Under the pieces are notes generated by a model that saw only the letters and a program-made list of their open reading frames with translations, ran no database searches and was not told where the DNA came from. Positions 6,707-11,967 of a stretch of DNA of 13,748 bases are shown one piece after another. Position numbers and translations under genes: made by a program. The number at the start of each line of letters is the position of its first letter. The first letter of the stretch is position 1. This DNA comes from Chlamydiae bacterium RIFCSPHIGHO2_12_FULL_49_9 (GTDB lineage: Bacteria; Chlamydiota; Chlamydiia; Chlamydiales; SM23-39): NCBI GenBank assembly GCA_001794935.1, contig MGLY01000026.1, positions 1-13,748 on the forward strand, in the 5' to 3' direction.

Positions 6707-6933
6707 TTGTTCATTTGGCAGGACGCTTTGACCAAATTTGCTTTAAACTCTATGCAGCGGTTGATCAGGGACCTCAAAGCAAGCACTTCTCAGATCTCAA
6801 GCACTTAAAGCCCACCCCGAGTGAATTAGACGTAGCCAAGCGCTGGTGTTTAACGCAAGACACTTCAGAAACTTTTGCAGCCGAATTGAATGATGCTCTA
6901 AAGGCGTTGGGAGTCAACTGTGAGCTCTCTTAA
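6691..6933 (+). pseudogene. DUF6036-type nucleotidyltransferase-fold protein, 3' part (frameshifted)
   Basis: The C-terminal 80 codons of the same broken gene, in another frame. Read from 6691 they give RYRGLIVHLAGRFDQICFKL, then a segment with AAVDQGP and SKHFSDL, which fits directly onto the 5' part's ...MHTR. The block GRFDQICFKLYAAVDQGP-x-SKH is strongly conserved in this family as I recall it, so the break is recent or artefactual: no other stop and no other frame change is seen. A TTG at 6703 could start an independent 76-aa product, but no Shine-Dalgarno supports it. The 3' end overlaps the winged-helix gene by 14 nt, the close coupling expected of a two-gene module. Confidence 0.72.
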
Positions 6934-7807
6934 AGAACATCTGGATAAACATTTAATCGACCTTGCGTGGAGCCTCTGGACTGAACTCGGCGTGGCCGGC
7001 ATTCAAAACAAGCATCGGCAATTTTTGATCCAACCGGAAGAACTCATTTTACTCACATCCGTCATCGGAGAAACAGACCCCCGCCTCCGAGATGAAGCTC
7101 TCGACTGGTGCAGTCGTTATCATTCTCTTATTTCTGTCAGCCGCCTTAAAACACTTGCAAAGGCGTTTGGCGAACTTACAATCAAATCCTTTTCGATCTT
7201 TGCAGCAACATTAAACTCTATTTCGGGCGCTAATTGGCCGGTTCTTGTCCCTTCCTCCCCCCTGAAGTGCAAACCTAGCGGAAAATCGAAATCCCCACGG
7301 TTTGAAAATCCAGCTCTCCTTTTGTTTAGGCTCCGCGCGCTATTCGGTGTTGGCGCTCGCGCAGATCTCATCGGATTTTTTTTAGCCAAGAAAGCAGACT
7401 GTTACACCGTTGCAGACACGATAGACACTGGATATACAAAACGAAATCTTGCAGATGTTTTGGACGGATTTGCGCAAGCCAAAATTTGCGATGTTTCCAT
7501 GGTTCGCAATCACAAAAGCTACCGGTTCACAAAAAGGGACGATTTCCTAAGAATTTTAGGCCCGCTCCCCGGATTTATGCCCTCTTGGAGAGATCTCTTT
7601 GAGACAATCCTGAAGTTGCGCGACTGCATTCATCGAACCGAAGCAAAAACGATTGACGTGAGAGTTGTTGAGATCCGAAATACTTTAATACGTGCAAAAA
7701 ATTTGTTGAGTCGCCTAAACTGGACGCCCCCGCCATTTCAGGCTGATTTTGAGGTTTATTGGAACTCGTTTTCCGCATGGATCTTACAGATCTTAAAAAA
7801 TCTCTAA
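6920..7807 (+). CDS. Winged-helix partner protein of the DUF6036 nucleotidyltransferase
   Basis: A 295-aa protein starting at GTG 6920, inside the end of the nucleotidyltransferase gene (14-nt overlap). No function is established that I know of, but a protein with this layout accompanies DUF6036 genes in other bacteria, as I recall. The N-terminal ~105 residues are helical, with conserved-looking LAWSLW (15-20), TDPRLRDEALDWC (52-64) and SRLK (74-77). The middle (about 131-206) looks like a winged helix: LRALFGVGARADLI (138-151), then a recognition-helix-like GYTKRNLADVL (171-181), then a wing ending near YRFTKRDD (201-208). The C-terminal ~85 residues are helical. It may bind DNA and repress the promoter at 6285-6313, or act as antitoxin or effector to the nucleotidyltransferase. 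Unlike its partner, it is intact. Confidence 0.75.
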   Translation: MSSLKEHLDKHLIDLAWSLWTELGVAGIQNKHRQFLIQPEELILLTSVIGETDPRLRDEALDWCSRYHSLISVSRLKTLAKAFGELTIKSFSIFAATLNSISGANWPVLVPSSPLKCKPSGKSKSPRFENPALLLFRLRALFGVGARADLIGFFLAKKADCYTVADTIDTGYTKRNLADVLDGFAQAKICDVSMVRNHKSYRFTKRDDFLRILGPLPGFMPSWRDLFETILKLRDCIHRTEAKTIDVRVVEIRNTLIRAKNLLSRLNWTPPPFQADFEVYWNSFSAWILQILKNL

Positions 7808-7810
7808 ACC

Positions 7811-7839
7811 TTGCTTTTTTGGCCAGGGATAGCTAAACT
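7811..7839 (+). promoter_or_regulatory. Weak candidate promoter for the ferredoxin operon
   Basis: -35 TTGCTT (7811-7816), a 17-nt spacer, and -10 TAAACT (7834-7839). Both hexamers are poor matches (3/6 and 4/6). It is offered because a 53-nt gap and a change of gene function separate the ferredoxin from the upstream module. Confidence 0.25.
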
Positions 7840-7866
7840 CGGATCCTTTCACGAGTTTGTATGGCC
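7821..7866 (+). promoter_or_regulatory. Two-part hairpin enclosing the ferredoxin start codon
   Basis: Inner stem AAACTCG/CGAGTTT (7835-7841/7852-7858, loop 10 nt) and outer stem GGCCA/TGGCC (7821-7825/7862-7866), with an uneven internal loop of 9 and 3 nt. The outer stem pairs two bases of the ATG and the next codon. A transcript that starts upstream of 7821 could therefore hide the start codon. No Shine-Dalgarno is seen in front of it. Confidence 0.4.
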
Positions 7867-8124
7867 AAAATCATTTTTGAAGACAGCGGAGAGGAAACCG
7901 ATCTTCCGGATGGATCTCCCCTTCACGAGGCTTGCGAGCAAGCGGGCGTCCCCTTTGCCTGCACCGAAGGCGTTTGTGGAACGTGCGTCATCGAAGTGAC
8001 GGAAGGGATGGAAAACCTCTCCGAATTCAACCAGGCGGAGGCCGATTTTCTCGGCGAGCTCGACAAAGAGCGCCTTGCCTGCCAGTGCCAGATCAACGGC
8101 GGATGCGTAAGAATTAAATTTTAA
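7861..8124 (+). CDS. Plant-type [2Fe-2S] ferredoxin
   Basis: A small cytoplasmic electron carrier of 87 aa, of usual length for the family. The cluster ligands are C34, C39, C42 and C74, spaced C-x4-C-x2-C-x31-C, which is the plant-type rather than the adrenodoxin/Isc-type (C-x5-C-x2-C) pattern. C25 and C76 are extra cysteines. A PDGSPLHEAC-x-x-AGV stretch (16-30) matches the usual beta-grasp region before the ligand loop. It is followed after 12 nt by the DUF1858/A-type carrier gene on the same strand, so the two are probably co-transcribed. The electron donor and acceptor cannot be read from the sequence. The start at 7861 lacks a Shine-Dalgarno and lies in a potential hairpin. Confidence 0.88.
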   Translation: MAKIIFEDSGEETDLPDGSPLHEACEQAGVPFACTEGVCGTCVIEVTEGMENLSEFNQAEADFLGELDKERLACQCQINGGCVRIKF

Positions 8125-8136
8125 TTGGATACCCCC

Positions 8137-8697
8137 ATGCAACAGCAAATTACCCGAGACACGACAATCGAAGACGTTTTCAAACGTTTTCCCAATAAAA
8201 GCCAAAAGCTGGCTCAAGTGATGACAAATGCGGGACTCCACTGTGTTGGCTGCTCAGCCTCCACTTGGGAAACGATCGAAGCGGGCATGTATAGCCACGG
8301 CATGGAAGATCAAAAAATCGACTCTCTTCTCAAAGAGCTCAACCAGGTTCTTGAAGAAAAAGAAGACCTCTCCACCATCACCATCACTCCGCGGGCGGCG
8401 CAAAAGTATAAAGAGATCCTGGAAGATGACGGGAAAATGGGCTGGGGACTTCGCTTTGGAGAGAAAGCCGCGGGCTGCAGCGGATTTGAGTATTTTCTCG
8501 ACTATTCAGAAAAAGCGAAACCCGGCGATTTTGTCCTTGAATCTCAAGAGATCGAGATCCACATCCACAGCGGCTCGAAAGAGCGCCTCATGGGTTCCGT
8601 CATCGACTACGTAGACGGCCTCCAGGGAGCCGGCTTCAAGATCTCAAATCCGAACGTGAAGGCTTCCTGCGGCTGCGGCTCCTCCCACGGCTACTGA
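8137..8697 (+). CDS. DUF1858 domain fused to A-type Fe-S cluster carrier (IscA/SufA/ErpA-like)
   Basis: A 186-aa two-domain protein. Residues about 4-76 match DUF1858, with its GLHCVGC motif giving the C36/C39 pair, a domain usually found alone or with redox and Fe-S repair proteins. Residues about 79-180 form an A-type carrier domain with the invariant cysteines C114 (AAGCSGF), C178 and C180 (CGCGSS), spaced C-x63-C-G-C as in IscA, SufA and ErpA. Such carriers bind and hand over Fe-S clusters to target proteins. ATG 8137 is preferred; a TTG at 8125, directly after the ferredoxin stop, would add four residues. The neighbouring ferredoxin is a plausible electron donor or client. The domain fusion is unusual in my experience, and its effect on cluster transfer is unknown. 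Confidence 0.85.
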   Translation: MQQQITRDTTIEDVFKRFPNKSQKLAQVMTNAGLHCVGCSASTWETIEAGMYSHGMEDQKIDSLLKELNQVLEEKEDLSTITITPRAAQKYKEILEDDGKMGWGLRFGEKAAGCSGFEYFLDYSEKAKPGDFVLESQEIEIHIHSGSKERLMGSVIDYVDGLQGAGFKISNPNVKASCGCGSSHGY

Positions 8698-8698
8698 G

Positions 8699-8733
8699 AA
8701 AAAAGCGGCGACCTCACTAACCTGAGGTCACGC
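8699..8733 (-). terminator. Rho-independent terminator for the 8750-9376 gene
   Basis: On the minus strand, a 7-bp stem TGACCTC/GAGGTCA-type pairing (8723-8729 with 8710-8716, loop 6 nt) can be extended by an outer GCG/CGC across a small internal loop. It is followed 5 nt on by six T (complement of A6 at 8699-8704). It lies 17 nt past the stop of the minus-strand gene. It may also cap the plus-strand operon, but no T-run follows on that side. Confidence 0.5.
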
Positions 8734-8749
8734 CCTTAAGCAACGTGAG

Positions 8750-9376
8750 TTATGCAACGGTCCCAAGCTGAGGGAACACATAGTGATCTAATATCCGATC
8801 GGTGATCTCTTGCACGATTTTTTCCGCCTCAGCTTTTAGCCGACTCTCTGAGGCAGACTTACAATACGAGCAGCGGATAGCTTCAATTCCGAAAATTATT
8901 GCTATCAATAATAAAACTGCGGCAATAATTCCAAAAAATATTACTGCACCTGATATTGCTCCACCTGAGGCAGCTGCGGCAAGACCAGCGAACATAACAA
9001 GCCCCAAGGAGTCCCCTGCACACACAGCACTCATCTCAATAAAGTCCTCACTATCCTTGGTATGACGCCATATCTTGTCTTTCAAATCTCGTAAGCCACA
9101 CAGCTCCGCTTTCTTCGCATCTAGTCCAAGAGTTTGGGAGATCTTCAATCTGTCTGAGAAGGGCTTCCGCCAGAAGTCGCCATCTAGTACGTATTGAACT
9201 TTATTTTTACTATCCAAAAAAGCTCGAGCAGTTTGTGGGTCTAATTCGCCATCGCCGTTTCTATATGGAGGAGGAGGCTCGTCATATAAGGGAGGACTGG
9301 GCTCTTCATATTGCGGGAGGCCTTCTACCTGGTAGTCTAAAAATGGGGCGCTCGGTCCCGATGGAGTTATGCTCAT
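8750..9376 (-). CDS. Inc-like membrane protein with N-terminal PPxY motifs (208 aa)
   Basis: Family not recognised. Numbering is from the preferred ATG at 9376. Residues 12-40 are Pro/Tyr/Glu-rich and contain two PPxY motifs, PPLY (28-31) and PPPY (35-38). A soluble charged part follows (41-120). A long bilobed hydrophobic region lies at about 122-167, two membrane segments joined by a Gly/Ala/Ser turn, followed by a Cys pair (CSYC, 169-172) and a charged C-terminal helix. Bilobed hydrophobic pairs are typical of chlamydial inclusion-membrane proteins. PPxY motifs bind WW domains, which are mainly eukaryotic, so exposure to host cytosol is a reasonable inference. ATG 9376 has Shine-Dalgarno AAAAGGA 5 nt upstream; the ATG at 9391 would place that site inside the gene. 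It has its own promoter and terminator. Confidence 0.75.
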   Translation of the reverse strand: MSITPSGPSAPFLDYQVEGLPQYEEPSPPLYDEPPPPYRNGDGELDPQTARAFLDSKNKVQYVLDGDFWRKPFSDRLKISQTLGLDAKKAELCGLRDLKDKIWRHTKDSEDFIEMSAVCAGDSLGLVMFAGLAAAASGGAISGAVIFFGIIAAVLLLIAIIFGIEAIRCSYCKSASESRLKAEAEKIVQEITDRILDHYVFPQLGTVA

Positions 9377-9381
9377 ATTAA

Positions 9382-9388
9382 TCCTTTT
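9382..9388 (-). promoter_or_regulatory. Ribosome binding site that decides the start at 9376
   Basis: Minus-strand AAAAGGA lies 5 nt before the ATG at 9376-9374. It favours this start over the in-frame ATG at 9391, which has no such site. With the promoter at 9413-9441 the leader would be about 30 nt. Confidence 0.6.
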
Positions 9389-9400
9389 CATTTTAATGAT

Positions 9401-9428
9401 AAAAACACTAATATAATAACGTGTTTTT
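9401..9428. promoter_or_regulatory. Dyad centred on the -10 box (putative operator)
   Basis: Perfect 8-bp arms AAAAACAC (9401-9408) and GTGTTTTT (9421-9428) are separated by 12 nt that contain the -10 box of the minus-strand promoter. The geometry fits a dimeric repressor masking the -10 region. Confidence 0.5.
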
Positions 9429-9441
9429 GTTTAATAGTAAA
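9413..9441 (-). promoter_or_regulatory. Sigma-70-type promoter for the PPxY membrane protein
   Basis: On the minus strand: -35 TTTACT (9441-9436), a 17-nt spacer, and -10 TATTAT (9418-9413). The matches are 4/6 and 5/6. It lies in very AT-rich DNA between the lpdA stop and the gene. Confidence 0.5.
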
Positions 9442-9456
9442 CAATTAAAATTGTTT
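9439..9456. promoter_or_regulatory. Second dyad overlapping the -35 box
   Basis: Perfect 8-bp arms AAACAATT and AATTGTTT around AA. It overlaps the -35 hexamer of the promoter at 9413-9441. Short palindromes are common in such AT-rich DNA, so this is weaker than the dyad at 9401-9428. Confidence 0.3.
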
Positions 9457-9556
9457 TTATTATTAAATTATAAATACAAATTCAATAGTTTTTAAAGTCG
9501 GAAAGGGATTTTTGATTTTGTGGACTCAATATGTATTTTGAATCCTTTTGAAAATT

Positions 9557-10921
9557 TTAAAGATGGATTGGCAAGCCAAAAAGCGACATTGCCGCCTCTT
9601 TGATCGCCTCTGAAAGAGTGGGGTGAGCGTGACAAGTGGAGGCCAGCTCGTCCGCTTTCATCCTTGCGGCGATAGCAACCGTCGCTTCCCCAATCAGCTC
9701 CGATGCGTTTGGCCCCAGAATGTGAACACCCAAAAGTTTCTTCGTAGAGACTTCTGCGAGGATTTTGACAAACCCCTCATCATCTCCCGTACAGCGAGCT
9801 CTCGAGTTGGCCTTGAAAGGAAACTGCGCCGCTTTATAGGCGATTCCTTTTTTCTTGAGCTCTTCTTCGGTAAAGCCGACCGAAGCCACTTCCGGATGAG
9901 TATAGGCGACATTCGGAATCGCGATGTAGTCGATCGAAGGGCGATGTCCTGCGATGAGCTCGGCAACAGCCACTCCCTCCTCGGAGGCTTTGTGAGCAAG
10001 CATCGGCCCTTCGACGAGATCGCCGATGGCAAAGATGTGAGGAATAGAGGTGCGAAAAGAGGCGTCGATTTGAACAAAACCTTTTGGATCTTTTTTAATG
10101 CCGAGGGCGTCCAGTCCGAGATCTTGGGAGTAGGGCCTTCTCCCTATAGCGACGAGCGCTGCGTCCGCCTCCATTTGAGAGCCGCTCTCGAGCGTTAGGA
10201 CGACCTGTTTGCCGAGATCTGCTTTGACAACTTTTTGAGAGAGATGGAAAATCATTCCTTGAGAAGTTAAACTCTTTTGAAGCCCTTTTGAAAGAGCCAA
10301 ATCAAATGCAGGACAGATCCGATCTAAAAACTCGATAAATTCCACTTTGGAACCGAGGCGGCTATAGACAGAGCCGAGCTCAACCCCAATGACTCCTGCG
10401 CCGACAATAAGCATGCTTTTAGGCACTTGCGTCAAAGCCAGAGCTCCCGTGGAAGAGAGAACTCTTTTTTCATCAAACGGCATGAAAGGGAGCGCAATCG
10501 GTTCGGAGCCGGTAGCGAGGATGATGTATTTGGCCTCAATCGTTTGCCCGTTGACATCGATTTGATGTTCTCCTGTTAATTTCGCATTCCCTTTGATCCA
10601 ATCGACTTTGTTTTTCTTGAAAAGTCCTTCGATCCCCTTCGTAAATCCAAAGACAACCTCGGATTTGCGCTTCATCATTTCAGAAAATTCATAGCGGATC
10701 TCGCCACATTGGATCCCGTGTTTTTTCGCATCGTTTTGCATTTTGTAATAAAGCTCGGAAGAAGAGAGGAGCGCCTTCGATGGGATGCACCCGACGTTGA
10801 GACAAGTGCCGCCGAGAGTTGTTTCTTTTTCGATGCAGGCGGTTTTAAGGCCGAGTTGCGCAGCCCTGATTGCGGCCACATAGCCGCCGGGCCCCGATCC
10901 AATCACGACAAGGTCGTACAT
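9557..10921 (-). CDS. lpdA: Dihydrolipoamide dehydrogenase (E3)
   Basis: A flavoprotein disulfide reductase of 454 aa, near the family's usual ~460-475. It re-oxidises the dihydrolipoyl group of E2 with NAD+ in 2-oxo acid dehydrogenase complexes. Visible in order: the FAD-binding GSGPGG (8-13), the redox-active disulfide C40/C45 in GGTCLNVGCIPSK, the NAD-binding GAGVIG (174-179), the second FAD contact FAIGD (297-301) and the C-terminal dimerisation domain with the active-site pair H433/E438 in HPTLSE. It is the last gene of sucA-sucB-lpdA, and its start overlaps the sucB stop by 19 nt, implying translational coupling. It may also serve pyruvate dehydrogenase if the genome lacks a second copy. 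No clear terminator follows. Confidence 0.95.
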   Translation of the reverse strand: MYDLVVIGSGPGGYVAAIRAAQLGLKTACIEKETTLGGTCLNVGCIPSKALLSSSELYYKMQNDAKKHGIQCGEIRYEFSEMMKRKSEVVFGFTKGIEGLFKKNKVDWIKGNAKLTGEHQIDVNGQTIEAKYIILATGSEPIALPFMPFDEKRVLSSTGALALTQVPKSMLIVGAGVIGVELGSVYSRLGSKVEFIEFLDRICPAFDLALSKGLQKSLTSQGMIFHLSQKVVKADLGKQVVLTLESGSQMEADAALVAIGRRPYSQDLGLDALGIKKDPKGFVQIDASFRTSIPHIFAIGDLVEGPMLAHKASEEGVAVAELIAGHRPSIDYIAIPNVAYTHPEVASVGFTEEELKKKGIAYKAAQFPFKANSRARCTGDDEGFVKILAEVSTKKLLGVHILGPNASELIGEATVAIAARMKADELASTCHAHPTLSEAIKEAAMSLFGLPIHL

Positions 10922-11967
10922 TGCTCTAAACTCTTTTTGATGTGCATAAGAAAAGAAATGGCCTCTTTGCCATCGACGATTCGATGATCGTAACTAAGGG
11001 CCAAATACATCATCGGGCGGAGCGCAATTTGATCGCCGACGGCAATCGGTCTTTTCACGATGCTGTGCATGCCGAGGATGCCGCTTTGGGGAGGGTTGAG
11101 GATCGGCGTCGACAATAACGATCCGTAAACGCCTCCGTTTGTAATCGTAAATGTGCCCCCTTGAAGATCGCTCACTGCAATCGTCCCGTTTCTCGCTTTC
11201 TCGGCCAACTCTTTGAGCGCCTTTTCAATCTCTGCGTAAGAGAGCTGATCCGCCCCCCGAATGACGGGAACCATAAGCCCCCTATCTGTCCCCACTGCAA
11301 GCCCGATATCGAAATAGTTGTGATAGACGATCTCATCTCCTTCAATCCTCGCATTGATCTCGGGAAATTCTCGCAAAGCCCCAATCACGGCTTTGACGAA
11401 AAACGACATGAAGCCGAGCTTGACTCCATATTTTTTCTGAAAGCTCTCCTGCTCCTTCTCCCGTAAAGCAATCACTGCGCTCATATCCACTTCATTAAAG
11501 GTCGTAAGCATGGCGGTTTCATTTTTCACCTGAACGAGCCGATCTGCGATGATTTTGCGCAGTTTTGTCATCTTTTTTCTCGTCTCTTTTCCGTCCTGAG
11601 AGACTGCCCTTTCTTCTCTCTTTACCGTCTCTTTCAAATATTCATCGGGCTGTTTTCTAACTCCTTCTTCTCTTTTTGTTTCTTTAGGTTGTTGTTTCTC
11701 TTCTTTTTTCTCTTCGACAGCTACCCCAACCGACTCGGTATCGACCGATCCTACAACCTGTCCTATTTTAACGACATCTCCCTGTTTGACATTCAAAGTG
11801 AGCTTGCCGCTCGCCGGCGCGTTGAGCGCCTGATTGATCTTATCGGTTTCCATCTCGAGGATCTCTTCATCAGCCTTCACTTGAGCGCCGCCTGGGCATA
11901 AAATCGACCCGATCGTAACTGTTACAACCGACTCTCCCATCGAGGGAATTTTGATCTCTGTCTTCAT
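10903..11967 (-). CDS. sucB: 2-oxoglutarate dehydrogenase E2 (dihydrolipoyl succinyltransferase), no visible E3-binding domain
   Basis: The 354-aa core subunit of 2-oxoglutarate dehydrogenase. It carries the succinyl group from E1 on lipoyl-lysine and passes it to CoA. The lipoyl domain (about 1-78) has the modified lysine K43 in METDK. A highly charged Lys/Glu/Gln linker (about 79-130) follows, then the catalytic domain (about 131-354) with H328 and D332 of the HRIVDG active-site motif. The peripheral subunit-binding domain that normally sits in the linker (about 35 residues, SP-x-RR...GTG...GR pattern) is not recognisable, and the protein is about 50 aa shorter than E. coli SucB (405 aa). 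The ATG overlaps the sucA stop by 4 nt (ATGA), and its end overlaps lpdA by 19 nt. The neighbouring SucA supports succinyl- rather than acetyltransferase. Confidence 0.92.
   Translation of the reverse strand: MKTEIKIPSMGESVVTVTIGSILCPGGAQVKADEEILEMETDKINQALNAPASGKLTLNVKQGDVVKIGQVVGSVDTESVGVAVEEKKEEKQQPKETKREEGVRKQPDEYLKETVKREERAVSQDGKETRKKMTKLRKIIADRLVQVKNETAMLTTFNEVDMSAVIALREKEQESFQKKYGVKLGFMSFFVKAVIGALREFPEINARIEGDEIVYHNYFDIGLAVGTDRGLMVPVIRGADQLSYAEIEKALKELAEKARNGTIAVSDLQGGTFTITNGGVYGSLLSTPILNPPQSGILGMHSIVKRPIAVGDQIALRPMMYLALSYDHRIVDGKEAISFLMHIKKSLEQCTTLS

Noticed and set aside
8228..8614. 128-codon open frame in another plus-strand frame over the DUF1858/A-type carrier gene
   Set aside because: Ser/Lys/Arg-rich translation with no motif, whereas the chosen frame has all the expected cysteines.
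9522..9545. Terminator downstream of lpdA
   Set aside because: An 8-bp stem with one C-A mismatch and an 8-nt loop exists, but no T-run follows on the minus strand, and no plus-strand gene ends nearby.
9623..10198. 191-codon open frame on the plus strand inside lpdA
   Set aside because: lpdA on the other strand is certain from its motifs. The antisense product has no recognisable motif and is a by-product of lpdA codon use.
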